Of a stretch of 41,512 bases of DNA, positions 25,803-34,098 are shown piece after piece. The stretch comes from Lachnospiraceae bacterium (GTDB lineage Bacteria > Bacillota > Clostridia > Lachnospirales > Lachnospiraceae). Made by a program: the position numbers and the translations under genes. The stretch covers positions 1-41,512 of the forward strand of contig JAAWKU010000010.1 in the NCBI GenBank assembly GCA_022797535.1. Direction: 5' to 3'. Positions within the stretch are counted from its first letter, which is position 1. Every line of letters begins with the position of its first letter. The notes under the pieces are model-generated. The model searched no databases and had not been told where the DNA came from. It saw only the letters and a program-made list of their open reading frames with translations.

Positions 25803-26891
25803 ATGTTTGCAGACAGATGGATGAAATGGATTGCGGCGGGCTGCTGCCTGGCTTTGCTGGCGGGATGTGGTACGGAGAGGGAGGAGGACGTGTTTTTCAG
25901 GGAAGAAAAACCTGTGGAGCAGACACTGCCTGGGGAAAACGACATGGAGGAACAGCCGGAGCCTTCTCCGTCGGAGGTGCTGCCGCCAGAACCTTCTTCA
26001 TCGGAGGCGCTGCAGCCGGAACTTTCTTCGTTGGAGGCGCTGCAGCCGGAGCCTTCTTCATCGGAGGTGCTGCCGCCAGATCCTTCTTTATCGGAGGCGT
26101 ATCAGCCAGAGCTTTCTTCGCCGGAGGTGCTCCAGCCTGAACCTGCCTCAACGGAGCCTCCCCAGTCGGAACTGTCCTTGAAAGAGCCTGCCACGCCCGA
26201 ATTGCCTGTCCTGCCGCCCCTGCAGGCGCAGACGCCTCTGACCGGCGGCCATATCATTGCCATCGATGCCGGGCATCAGGCCAGGGGCAACAAAGAGAAG
26301 GAACCCCTGGGGCCCGGCAGCGAGGAGATGAAGGCCAAGGTTTCCTCCGGCACCCGGGGTGTGTCCACTGGTGTCTATGAGTATGAACTGAACCTGACCA
26401 TAGCCCAGGCGCTTCAGGCAGAGCTGGAGGCCCGGGGCTATACGGTGGTGATGATCCGGGACAGCCATGATGTGGATATCAGCAACAAAGAAAGGGCGGA
26501 AACGGCCAACGCTTCCGGAGCTGAAGTGTTTCTGCGCATCCATGCCAACGGCTCTGAAAAGAGCAGCGTCCAGGGCACGCTGACCATCTGCAACACGGCC
26601 TCCAGCCCCTTTAACCCGGGGATTCATGACGAAAGCTATCGCCTGTCCCAGGAGGTGCTGTCCCATATGGTGGCGCTGATGGGTTCCAAAGACCGGGGGA
26701 TCTGGGAGACGGATACCATGAGCGGCATCAACTGGTGCACCATCCCGGTGACCATTATAGAGATGGGATATATGAGCAATGCGGAGGAGGACGAAAGGAT
26801 GCAGACCGCCGACTACCAAAGCCGTATCGTGCAGGGGATCGCAGACGGGGTGGATGCGTATTTCGCGGGGGCGGATGGTTCCCTTGATTGA
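25803..26891 (+). CDS. Lipoprotein N-acetylmuramoyl-L-alanine amidase (Amidase_3)
   Basis: A zinc amidase that cleaves the bond between MurNAc and the stem peptide. The start at 25803 (MFADRWMKW) follows GGAG at 7 nt; a TTG seven codons upstream is the alternative. In the 362-residue protein the lipobox LLAGC has Cys22, so it is membrane-anchored on the outside. Residues 53-132 are eight 10-residue Pro/Glu/Ser repeats (EPSSSEALQP type) acting as a wall-spanning linker. The Amidase_3 domain (150-362) has zinc ligands H158 (DAGH), E195 (YELNL) and H247 (RIHANG) and catalytic E320 (IIEMGYMSN). It lies directly after the blaI-M56 operon but has its own promoter. Confidence 0.9.
   Translation: MFADRWMKWIAAGCCLALLAGCGTEREEDVFFREEKPVEQTLPGENDMEEQPEPSPSEVLPPEPSSSEALQPELSSLEALQPEPSSSEVLPPDPSLSEAYQPELSSPEVLQPEPASTEPPQSELSLKEPATPELPVLPPLQAQTPLTGGHIIAIDAGHQARGNKEKEPLGPGSEEMKAKVSSGTRGVSTGVYEYELNLTIAQALQAELEARGYTVVMIRDSHDVDISNKERAETANASGAEVFLRIHANGSEKSSVQGTLTICNTASSPFNPGIHDESYRLSQEVLSHMVALMGSKDRGIWETDTMSGINWCTIPVTIIEMGYMSNAEEDERMQTADYQSRIVQGIADGVDAYFAGADGSLD
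25959..26198 (+). repeat. Eight degenerate 30-bp repeats in the amidase linker
   Basis: Units of 30 bp encode the ten-residue pattern (E/D)-(P/L)-S-x-x-E-x-x-(Q/P)-P. The first six copies are close; the last two are diverged (EPASTEPPQS, ELSLKEPATP). All are in frame. They give an extended acidic Pro-rich spacer between the lipid anchor and the enzyme. Confidence 0.9.
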
Positions 26892-26916
26892 CAAGCCCGT
26901 CCGGTTGTGCGATAAT
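26888..26916 (+). promoter_or_regulatory. Promoter overlapping the amidase stop codon
   Basis: TTGACA (26888-26893), 17 bp, GATAAT (26911-26916). The amidase TGA (26889-26891) is inside the -35 hexamer. It would drive the acyltransferase gene with a leader of about 140 nt. Confidence 0.7.
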
Positions 26917-27062
26917 CATTTTTATATGAACTGAAAACACTGGATTTCCGGAGACTGTTTGCTCCTGGGTCTTTCCGCCCGGTTGTCCGGCCGCCGGGAA
27001 GTGGATTCTGTGGACTGTATGCCGGCAGGAGATATACGGCGTGCTGGGACAGGAGGCGGGGC

Positions 27063-28118
27063 ATGGAACATGGGACACAAAACAGAAATATACAATATGA
27101 TTTGCTGAGAATTTTGGCAGCGTTCAGCGTAGTGATGCTTCACAGCGCGGCGCAGCGCTGGTATGATCTGCCCATCGACAGCCGGGAGTGGAAGATCGTC
27201 AACGCCTATGACGCCTGTTTTCGATTCGGCGTGCCCATATTTGTGATGATCAGCGGCGCCATTTTCCTGGACCCGGAGCGGGAACTGGATGTGAAGCATC
27301 TCTACAGGCACAATATGCTGCGTCTTGCGGTGGTCTATCTGCTCTGGGGTTCGGCATATGGTCTGATGGACTGCTATCATTATGGATTCGCCAATCTGAC
27401 CTGGAAGGATATCCTGAAAGAGATGGAATCGGGGCGTTATCATCTTTGGTATCTGCCCATGTTAGTGGGGATCTATGCATTGCTTCCGGTGCTGCGGAGC
27501 TGGGTGCTGCAGGCCCGGAAGCAGAATCTGCAATATTTCCTGGCTTTGTTCGCAGTGTTGCAGGTGCTTCGCGCCACGGCTCTGGTCTTTGTGAAAAATG
27601 ATCAGCTCCGGCACTTGCTGAGTCTTGGGGAGATTCCCATGGTATGCGGTTATCTGGGGTATTTTGTATTGGGTTACTATATTGTGCATATAGGGATTCC
27701 CCGGAAATATCATAAAATGTTTTATTTGGCGGCGTTTCCCTGCGCAGCGCTGAATATTCTGATCAGCACTCTTCAGACGGCCCGGGACGGCGTTCCCAAC
27801 GGCGGTATTTATGACAGTTTCTGTCTTTTTACGTTTCTGATTGTGATAGCCTTGTTCCTGTTTTTCACAGAGGGGATCAAAAACCACAAATGGGGCAAAG
27901 GCGCCGCCGCCGCAATAACGGAAGTGTCCAGGGGGACGCTGGGGATCTATCTAATGCATATCGGGGTGATGGAACTATTGGAAGCCCGGAGAATCCACAG
28001 CGCCATGATGCCGGTGGCGGTGGGAGTGCCCCTGCTGGCCCTGCTGGTTTTCACACTGTGCTACGGGGTGTCGGCGCTGCTGCGGCGGATTCCCTGGGTG
28101 GGACGATATCTCTGTTGA
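27063..28118 (+). CDS. Membrane acyltransferase (Acyltransferase_3 family)
   Basis: An integral membrane protein of 351 residues with about ten hydrophobic helices. Family marks are the N-terminal YDLLRILAAFSVVMLHS (with the conserved Arg and catalytic-type His) and FRFGVPIFVMISGAIFL. A C-terminal RGTLGIYLMHIGVMELL segment is also typical. Such proteins acetylate or acylate sugars on surface polysaccharides, peptidoglycan or lipids; the acceptor cannot be told here. AGGAGG lies before the ATG at 27063. It sits between an amidase and a thioesterase in an envelope-rich region. Confidence 0.88.
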   Translation: MEHGTQNRNIQYDLLRILAAFSVVMLHSAAQRWYDLPIDSREWKIVNAYDACFRFGVPIFVMISGAIFLDPERELDVKHLYRHNMLRLAVVYLLWGSAYGLMDCYHYGFANLTWKDILKEMESGRYHLWYLPMLVGIYALLPVLRSWVLQARKQNLQYFLALFAVLQVLRATALVFVKNDQLRHLLSLGEIPMVCGYLGYFVLGYYIVHIGIPRKYHKMFYLAAFPCAALNILISTLQTARDGVPNGGIYDSFCLFTFLIVIALFLFFTEGIKNHKWGKGAAAAITEVSRGTLGIYLMHIGVMELLEARRIHSAMMPVAVGVPLLALLVFTLCYGVSALLRRIPWVGRYLC

Positions 28119-28300
28119 GTGCTGCGGCAGCCGTAAAGCCGTGGCGGGAGACGGCGGAAGGTCATGGGGTAGAAGCCGGCGGTTCACTCTCTACTTGACG
28201 CGTGCGCGTGGATTCCCTGAGCGGGGGCTTTTGGGAAGCGGCCCGGGCCATGGAGAGACAGATGGGAGAACGCGCAGAAGCAGGAGGATGCGGGTATAAT

Positions 28301-29020
28301 ATGTATCTGTTTAAAAGTCAAATACGATATAGCGAGTGCGACAGCCAGGCCAGGCTGACCCTGGCGGCGCTGCTGAATTATTTTCAGGATTGCTCCACTT
28401 TTCAGTCGGAGGCGCTGGGTGTGGGCGGCAAATATCTGAAGGAGAACAACCTGGTGTGGGTGCTTTCTTCCTGGCAGATCGTGGTAAATCGCTTTCCGGG
28501 TCTGTGTGAGGAGGTGGAGACGGGGACTTTTCCTTATGGCTTCAAAGGTTGTTTTGGATACCGCAATTTCTTTATGCGGACTGCGGGCGGGGAGACACTG
28601 GCCCAGGCCAATTCCCTGTGGACCCTGCTGAACCTGGAGCAGCAGACCATGGCCCATCCCACGGAGCGGATGAAGGAAGTCTATGAAATCCAGGACAGGC
28701 TGCCCATGGAATACGCCCCCAGGAAGATCACGGTGCCGGAGGGGGGCGTGTATGAGGAGGCCATCGTGGTGAAAAAGCATCATCTGGATACCAACCACCA
28801 TGTGAACAACGGCCAGTTTGTGGACATGGCCATGAACAGCCTGCCGGAAGATTTCGCCATCCGGCAGATGCGCGCGGAATACAGGATGCAGGCCCGCCTG
28901 GGGGATAAACTGATCCCCTATGTGGTCAGGACTCCGGAACTGTGTGTGGTGTCATTGCGCAGCCTGGAGGGGAACCCTTTTGCGGTGGTGGAATTTATTT
29001 CAAATGGGATGCCGGGATGA
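28301..29020 (+). CDS. Acyl-ACP thioesterase
   Basis: A hot-dog-fold thioesterase of the acyl-ACP thioesterase family (PF01643-like), which releases fatty acids from acyl carrier protein. I chose ATG 28301 (MYLFKSQIRYSECDSQARL) because the conserved fold begins there. AGGAGG at 28282-28287 is 13 nt away, a little far, and the upstream open frame does not look conserved. The 239 residues form a double hot-dog: FGYRNFFMRTAGGETLAQANSLW in the first half, and the catalytic-type DTNHHVNNGQFVDMAM (Asn-His) in the second. It may feed exogenous fatty-acid or lipid remodelling; no partner gene indicates a specific product. Confidence 0.88.
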   Translation: MYLFKSQIRYSECDSQARLTLAALLNYFQDCSTFQSEALGVGGKYLKENNLVWVLSSWQIVVNRFPGLCEEVETGTFPYGFKGCFGYRNFFMRTAGGETLAQANSLWTLLNLEQQTMAHPTERMKEVYEIQDRLPMEYAPRKITVPEGGVYEEAIVVKKHHLDTNHHVNNGQFVDMAMNSLPEDFAIRQMRAEYRMQARLGDKLIPYVVRTPELCVVSLRSLEGNPFAVVEFISNGMPG

Positions 29021-29050
29021 AAGACCGGCGGCATTCGGAGAGAGGAAGAG

Positions 29051-29884
29051 ATGAGATTAGGAGAAAAACAAACCCTGTATGTGGTAAAAAGAGTGGAATT
29101 CGGAGTGTATCTTGCCGAACATCACAACGATACAGAGGAAAGGGTGCTGCTCCCGGCCAGGCAGGTGCCGCCGGATACGAACCTGGGAGACCGGCTGGAA
29201 GTCTTTTTATATAAGGATTCCAAGGATCGGATGATCGCCACCACCAACACCCCCAAGCTGGTGATGGGGCAGGTGGCCGAACTTACAGTGGCTCAGACTG
29301 GCAAGATCGGGGCCTTTCTGGACTGGGGCCTGGAGAAGGACTTACTGCTGCCCTTCCGTCAGCAGGTGAAGCGGGTAAAGGAGGGGGAAAAGGTTCTGGT
29401 TTCCCTCTATATCGACAAGAGCCAGCGCCTGTGCGCCACCATGAATGTGTACCACAATCTACGTTCCGACAGCCCTTATCATACGGATGATCAGGTGGTG
29501 GGACGGGCCTATGCCTCCAGTGATGAGTTTGGCGTATTTGTGGCCGTGGACAACCAATATTCCGCCCTGATTCCCAAAAGGGAACTTTACGGGCAGGTGG
29601 CGCTGGGAGAGGATCTGCGGGCCAGGGTGTCCAAGGTACAGCCGGACGGCAGGCTGGTGCTGAGTATCCGGGAGAAAGCCTATCTGCAGATCCACGAGGA
29701 CGCGGAGCGGCTGTTGGAGATCATAGACAGTTATGATGGAGTACTGCCTTTCAACGACAAAGTATCCCCGGCCATCATCCTACGGGAGACAGGGATGAGC
29801 AAGAACGAGTTTAAACGGGCGGTAGGCAATTTACTTAAGGCAGGAAAAATACAGATTACAGAAAAGGTAATACGGAGAACATGA
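29051..29884 (+). CDS. CvfB-family S1 RNA-binding protein
   Basis: A cytoplasmic RNA-binding protein of the CvfB/YitL family, with tandem S1 domains and a C-terminal winged helix. The 277 residues show S1-like segments VVKRVEFGVYLAEH (about 10-25), KIGAFLDWGLEKDLLLPF (about 80-97) and ASSDEFGVFVAVDNQYSALIP. The wHTH follows (GVLPFNDKVSPAIILRETG then MSKNEFKRAVGNLLKAGKI). CvfB affects virulence genes in Staphylococcus through RNA; the targets here are unknown. GAGAGAGGAAGAG precedes the ATG. Its stop overlaps the next start (ATGA at 29881), so the two genes are translationally coupled. Confidence 0.9.
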   Translation: MRLGEKQTLYVVKRVEFGVYLAEHHNDTEERVLLPARQVPPDTNLGDRLEVFLYKDSKDRMIATTNTPKLVMGQVAELTVAQTGKIGAFLDWGLEKDLLLPFRQQVKRVKEGEKVLVSLYIDKSQRLCATMNVYHNLRSDSPYHTDDQVVGRAYASSDEFGVFVAVDNQYSALIPKRELYGQVALGEDLRARVSKVQPDGRLVLSIREKAYLQIHEDAERLLEIIDSYDGVLPFNDKVSPAIILRETGMSKNEFKRAVGNLLKAGKIQITEKVIRRT

Positions 29885-30804
29885 ACACGAAAAAAGCCAA
29901 TTGGATGTTTCTGGCGCTGGTGGTATCCCATGCGGGACTGAATCTGCTGGCGGTGCGCACATCGCTGATGGACGCGGTGGTGCAAAATATGGCGTTGAAT
30001 ATTATTGTGTCCGAGATTACGATATGGCTGCCGGCAGTGGTATTTCTGCTGGTGGGCAGGACCCGGCCGGCAGCTTACTGCCGATTAAAAAAGGTTCATA
30101 TATCCACGGCGCTGATGACAGTGCTGTTCACACTGCTGTTGGAGCCTCTGATCACGGTGGTCAATGCCTTTTCCATGCTGTTTGTGGACAATACGGTGGC
30201 GGGTCTCAGTCCGCATATCCTGCAGATACCTCTGTGGGGGATGCTGCTGGGCATTGCGGTGTACGCCCCCTTTGCGGAGGAACTGGCGTTCCGGGGCGTG
30301 ATATACCAGAGCTATCGGCAGCAGGGGAACCGGTGGAGGGCGTTGCTGCTCAGCAGCCTTCTCTTCGGCCTGATGCACATGAACCTGAATCAGGCGTGTT
30401 ATGCGTTTGTAATCGGTATTGCTCTGGCCCTGCTGGTGGAGGCTACAGACAGTATGATCCCGGCCTTTATTGCTCATGCCTGCGTAAACGGGCTGTCCAC
30501 GGTGCTGATGTATGCTCTGGATCATGTGGCCGCCGAGGACATATCGGAGATCATGGAGACGGCGGAGAGCGGTCTGAGCGGAGAATCCCTGCTGCTGGTG
30601 ATCTGCCTGTATACAGTGATCGCCACCGTCTGCACCCCCCTGGCGGGATGCGTCCTGGCCTGGATCGCCGGACGTGAAGGGCGTAGGGAAGCCCTGAGGG
30701 AACTCTGGCGCAGCCGTAAAGAAAAGGGAGAAGGGCTGATGAGCGTCCCCCTGGTATTGGGAATCCTGGTATGCGTGACCGTGATCGTGCTGCAACTCCT
30801 TTGA
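29881..30804 (+). CDS. CPBP family intramembrane metalloprotease
   Basis: A 307-residue membrane protein of the CPBP (Rce1/Abi) protease family. The active-site motifs are complete: EELAFRG with E133, E134 and R138, FGLMHMN with F162 and H166, and HACVN with H199 and N203. About eight hydrophobic helices are present, with a long charged loop before the last (REGRREALRELWRSRKEKGEG). The ATGA overlap with cvfB implies coupled expression. Roles of this family range from peptide maturation to bacteriocin self-immunity; no peptide gene is next to it. Confidence 0.88.
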   Translation: MNTKKANWMFLALVVSHAGLNLLAVRTSLMDAVVQNMALNIIVSEITIWLPAVVFLLVGRTRPAAYCRLKKVHISTALMTVLFTLLLEPLITVVNAFSMLFVDNTVAGLSPHILQIPLWGMLLGIAVYAPFAEELAFRGVIYQSYRQQGNRWRALLLSSLLFGLMHMNLNQACYAFVIGIALALLVEATDSMIPAFIAHACVNGLSTVLMYALDHVAAEDISEIMETAESGLSGESLLLVICLYTVIATVCTPLAGCVLAWIAGREGRREALRELWRSRKEKGEGLMSVPLVLGILVCVTVIVLQLL

Positions 30805-30813
30805 TTTGCCCCC

Positions 30814-30842
30814 TTGGCAAACAGGAATATTTGTGCTAATAT
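30814..30842 (+). promoter_or_regulatory. Promoter of the YjfB-family gene
   Basis: TTGGCA (30814-30819), 17 bp, TAATAT (30837-30842), followed by GGAGG before the ATG at 30891. Confidence 0.7.
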
Positions 30843-30890
30843 AAAGCTATAAGCAGGTTGGTTATGAAACTTTTCACAGGAGGCAGGATT

Positions 30891-31082
30891 ATGGATATTG
30901 CAGGATTGTCAATGAATATGGCGATGATGGATGTGCAGTCCCAGGTGGGGATCAAGATGCTGAGCAATGCCATCGACATGGGTGAAGAACTGGGAGCGGG
31001 TATGGTACAGATGGTGGACGCCGCCTCCATGGAGCGCAGTGTGAATCCGATGGTGGGAGGTAATGTGGATATCCGGCTGTAA
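30891..31082 (+). CDS. YjfB-family small protein
   Basis: A 63-residue Met-rich protein matching the YjfB family ('putative motility protein' in databases): MDIAGLSMNMAMMDVQSQVGIKML, then MERSVNPMVGGNVDIRL. The start at 30891 follows ACAGGAGG; an in-frame GTG further up would add 11 codons without support. It is a single-gene unit with its own promoter and terminator. No flagellar gene lies nearby, so the motility link rests only on the family name. The function is unknown. Confidence 0.8.
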   Translation: MDIAGLSMNMAMMDVQSQVGIKMLSNAIDMGEELGAGMVQMVDAASMERSVNPMVGGNVDIRL

Positions 31083-31110
31083 CGGATTGGTAATTTTTTC
31101 TGACTATAGG

Positions 31111-31148
31111 GGTGGTGAGGCATGGAAATAGGGCCTGCCACCTTTTTT
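31111..31148 (+). terminator. Terminator of the YjfB-family gene
   Basis: GGTGG...AGGC (31111-31121) pairs with GCCT...CCACC (31133-31142), with a small bulge, and is followed by TTTTTT (31143-31148). Confidence 0.75.
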
Positions 31149-31299
31149 GTGACTAATTGTCCATTAATTTTTCACAAAAACCTATTGCTTTTTCTGCGTT
31201 TTTTTTGTACATTTGTATTAAATAGGATTTTCGGCATTTTTACTAATGCTTATTTGTACGGAACAGAAAGTACCTCACACAGGAAAAGGAGTAGGGAAT
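31144..31299 (+). promoter_or_regulatory. AT-rich leader of the PucR-like gene with inverted repeat
   Basis: TTTTTGTGA (31144-31152) and TCACAAAAA (31172-31180) are perfect 9-bp inverted arms 19 nt apart. A tentative promoter is TTGCTT (31185-31190), 17 bp, TACATT (31208-31213). TTTGTAC occurs at 31204-31210 and 31253-31259. The arms could be an operator for autoregulation, but the left arm also includes the T-tract of the preceding terminator. Confidence 0.35.
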
Positions 31300-32385
31300 A
31301 TGATATCAAATCAGATTTTGCAGAGCACCATAGACGGACTGAAGGGGATTGCCAGGGTGGATATCTGCGTTATGGATGTGGACGGCAAGCCGGTGGCGTA
31401 CACCGCCGACATGTCGGGCAACGGCAGGGCGGTGGTGGAATTCGCCAAGTCCCCGGCGGATTCCCAGGAGATTCAGGGATATCAGTTTTTCAAAGTGTAT
31501 GACGAACAGCAGCTGGAATACGTGCTGGTCATTGCGGGAGGCGGCGAAGATGTGTACACCATAGGCAAGATGAGCGCCTTCCAGGTGCAGAACCTGCTGG
31601 TGGCCTACAAGGAACGGTTTGACAAGGACAATTTTATCAAGAACCTGCTTCTGGACAATCTGCTGCTGGTGGATATCTACAGCCGGGCCAAGAAGCTGCA
31701 TATCCAGATGGATGTGAGCCGGGTGGTGATGATTGTGGAGTCCGAGAATGGCAAGGACAACAACGCCCTGGAGCTGGCCAGGTCATATTTTGGCAGTAAC
31801 AGCAAGGATTTTATCACCGCTGTGGACGAGAACAATGTGATCGTGGTCAAGGATCTGTCGGAATCCGACAATGGCAGGGAGATTGACCGGGCAGCCCGGG
31901 GGCTTTGCACCGCCCTGCAGAAAGAGGGTCTCCGGGAGGTACATATCGCGTATGGCACGGTGGTCAGGGAGATCAAGGAGGTCAGCCGCTCCTATAAGGA
32001 GGCGAAGATGGCCCTGGATGTGGGCAGGATTTTCTTTGATGAGAGAGACGTGATCGCCTACAGCGCGCTGGGCATCGGACGACTGATCTACCAACTGCCC
32101 ATCCCTCTGTGCAAGATGTTTATCAAGGAGATATTCGGGGGCAAAAGCCCGGATGAATTTGACGAGGAGACCCTGACAACCATTTATAAGTTTTTTGAGA
32201 ACAGCCTGAATGTATCCGAGACCTCCCGTCAGCTTTTCATTCATCGCAATACCCTGGTATACCGCCTGGACAAGCTGCAGAAAAGCACCGGCCTGGATCT
32301 GCGGGTATTTGAGGACGCCATCACTTTTAAGATTGCTCTGATGGTGGTAAAATATATGAAGTATATGGAGAACTTTGAGTTTTAG
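31300..32385 (+). CDS. PucR/CdaR-type transcriptional regulator
   Basis: A 361-residue regulator with the C-terminal HTH_30 domain of the PucR/CdaR family: LTTIYKFFENSLNVSETSRQLFIHRNTLVYRLDKLQ (about 303-338). The central part has a GGDEF-like scaffold seen in this family (DVSRVVMIVESENG... AARGLCTALQKEG). The N-terminal 120 residues form a sensory domain (RVDICVMDVDGKPVAYTADMSG). The start at 31300 follows GGAGTAGGGA; an upstream ATG at 31246 has no RBS. The gene ends 9 nt before ftsE, an unusual place for a metabolite-type regulator. It could control the ftsEX run directly or simply share its transcript. Confidence 0.88.
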   Translation: MISNQILQSTIDGLKGIARVDICVMDVDGKPVAYTADMSGNGRAVVEFAKSPADSQEIQGYQFFKVYDEQQLEYVLVIAGGGEDVYTIGKMSAFQVQNLLVAYKERFDKDNFIKNLLLDNLLLVDIYSRAKKLHIQMDVSRVVMIVESENGKDNNALELARSYFGSNSKDFITAVDENNVIVVKDLSESDNGREIDRAARGLCTALQKEGLREVHIAYGTVVREIKEVSRSYKEAKMALDVGRIFFDERDVIAYSALGIGRLIYQLPIPLCKMFIKEIFGGKSPDEFDEETLTTIYKFFENSLNVSETSRQLFIHRNTLVYRLDKLQKSTGLDLRVFEDAITFKIALMVVKYMKYMENFEF

Positions 32386-32394
32386 GGGGAACAG

Positions 32395-33141
32395 ATGAGG
32401 AGAAAAGAAGCAATCAGGAAACAGCAGGCCAAGTTCATCGAGGAAAACGGGGTGATCTGTCTGGATCAAGTAAGCAAGTCCTATTCCACCGGCTCACCGG
32501 CGCTGAACGGGATTTCTCTGAAGATACACAAAGGCGAGTTCGTATTCATCGTGGGGGACAGCGGTTCCGGCAAGTCCACGCTGATCAAGCTGCTGCTGAG
32601 GGAACTGGTGGCTTCCTCCGGCCAGGTCAGCGTGATGGGCAGGGATATGGCAAAGCTGCGCAGACGGGAAATTCCCAGGCTGCGCCGCAATCTGGGCGTG
32701 GTGTTCCAGGATTTCCGGCTGCTCAATGACAGGAACGTCTATGAGAACGTGGCTTTTGCCCAGCGTATTATAGAGGTTCCGGGCCGGGAGATCCGTCGGA
32801 ATGTGCCCGCCATCCTGGCCACCGTGGGGCTGGCCGGCAAGTATAAGGCCAAGACCACGCAGCTCTCCGGAGGCGAACAGCAGAGAGTGGCCCTGGCCAG
32901 GGCGCTGATCAACAGTCCTTCCATTCTGCTGGCGGACGAGCCCACCGGCAATCTGGATCCCAAGAACTCCTGGGAAATCATGAAGCTGCTGGAGGAGATC
33001 AACGAGTCCGGTACCACCGTGGTGGTAGTCACCCATAACCGTGAGATCGTCAACGCCATGCAGAAGCGCGTGGTTACCATGAAGAAAGGCGTGATCATCA
33101 GCGATGAAGAGGAAGGGGCATATATAGACGATGAAGATTAG
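32395..33141 (+). CDS. ftsE: Cell-division ABC ATPase FtsE
   Basis: ATPase of the FtsEX complex, which drives a periplasmic/wall hydrolase activator at division. The 248-residue protein has Walker A GDSGSGKST (54-62), FQDFRLL Q-loop, signature LSGGEQQR (157-164) and Walker B ILLADEP (177-183) with a D-loop NLDP. It has an extra charged N-terminal stretch of about 18 residues (MRRKEAIRKQQAKFIEENG) and an acidic C-terminal tail compared with compact FtsE. It overlaps ftsX by 11 nt. Confidence 0.95.
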   Translation: MRRKEAIRKQQAKFIEENGVICLDQVSKSYSTGSPALNGISLKIHKGEFVFIVGDSGSGKSTLIKLLLRELVASSGQVSVMGRDMAKLRRREIPRLRRNLGVVFQDFRLLNDRNVYENVAFAQRIIEVPGREIRRNVPAILATVGLAGKYKAKTTQLSGGEQQRVALARALINSPSILLADEPTGNLDPKNSWEIMKLLEEINESGTTVVVVTHNREIVNAMQKRVVTMKKGVIISDEEEGAYIDDED

Positions 33142-34039
33142 CACATTCTTTTATACCATACAGCAGGGATTCCGCAACCTGTTCCGCAACAAATGGTATT
33201 CGCTGGCGTCCATCGCCACCATTGCGGCATGTCTCTTCCTGTTTGGGGTTTTCTACGCGATTGTGGCGAACTTTCAGCACATGGTCCGGGGCGCGGAGGA
33301 GAATATCTGTGTCACCGTCTTTTTCGAGGAAGATATCACGGACACACGGATTGAGGAGATCGGCACCATGATCCGGGGCCGCACGGAGGTGTCGGAGGTG
33401 GTCTATATATCTGCGGAGGATGCGTGGGCGGACTATCAGAAGATCTACTTCGGGGACAGAGTGGATGAGTTTATCGCCGGCTATCCCAAGAATCCTCTGG
33501 CCACCTGCATGAATTATGTTGTGTATCTGAGCGATGTGTCCATGCAGGACGCATTGGTGACTTACCTGTACTCCATTGAAGGGGTGCGTCTGGTGAATTA
33601 TTCTGCCCTTACGGCCAGCACCCTGAGTGGTGTGAACCTTTTGATCGGATATGTGTCCCTGGGCATTATCGTGGTGCTGCTGGCGGTGTCCGTGTTCCTG
33701 ATCAGCAACACCGTGACCATCGGCATCTCGGTGCGCAAGGAAGAGATCAACATTATGAAATATATTGGCGCGACGGACTTTTTTGTGCGTGCCCCCTTTG
33801 TGCTGGAGGGTATGCTGATCGGCCTGATCGGGGCGGCCATCCCCCTGTGGGCAGTGCACTATACCTATGACAGTGTGCTGGCCTACGCGATGGAAAAATT
33901 CTCCATGCTGAGTCATCTGCTGATATTTCTGCCTGCTGAGACAATTTTTGGCGTGCTGACGCCGGTCTGTCTGGGCGTGGGTGTGGGCATCGGCTTTGTG
34001 GGCAGTATTTCCACGGTGAGAAAGCACCTGCATGTGTAG
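33131..34039 (+). CDS. ftsX: Cell-division protein FtsX
   Basis: Membrane partner of FtsE. The 302 residues have the FtsX layout: an N-terminal helix (IATIAACLFLFGVFYAIV), a large extracellular domain (about 50-165, contacts the wall hydrolase or its activator) and three C-terminal helices (LGIIVVLLAVSVFLI; VLEGMLIGLIGAAIPL; VLTPVCLGVGVGIGFVGS). The conserved NTVTIGISVRKEEINIMKYIGATD motif is present. The start overlaps the end of ftsE, and the likely partner, the M23 protein, is the next gene. Confidence 0.95.
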   Translation: MKISTFFYTIQQGFRNLFRNKWYSLASIATIAACLFLFGVFYAIVANFQHMVRGAEENICVTVFFEEDITDTRIEEIGTMIRGRTEVSEVVYISAEDAWADYQKIYFGDRVDEFIAGYPKNPLATCMNYVVYLSDVSMQDALVTYLYSIEGVRLVNYSALTASTLSGVNLLIGYVSLGIIVVLLAVSVFLISNTVTIGISVRKEEINIMKYIGATDFFVRAPFVLEGMLIGLIGAAIPLWAVHYTYDSVLAYAMEKFSMLSHLLIFLPAETIFGVLTPVCLGVGVGIGFVGSISTVRKHLHV

Positions 34040-34098
34040 GAACCTGAGAGATAAGGGTGATGGCGGGGAGGCAGGCTGTACCGCGCAAGGGGATTGAT

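Noticed and set aside
28294-28299. A perfect TATAAT just before the thioesterase start
   Set aside because: It is two bases from the ATG, so it cannot serve this gene without a leaderless transcript, and no -35 lies at the right distance.
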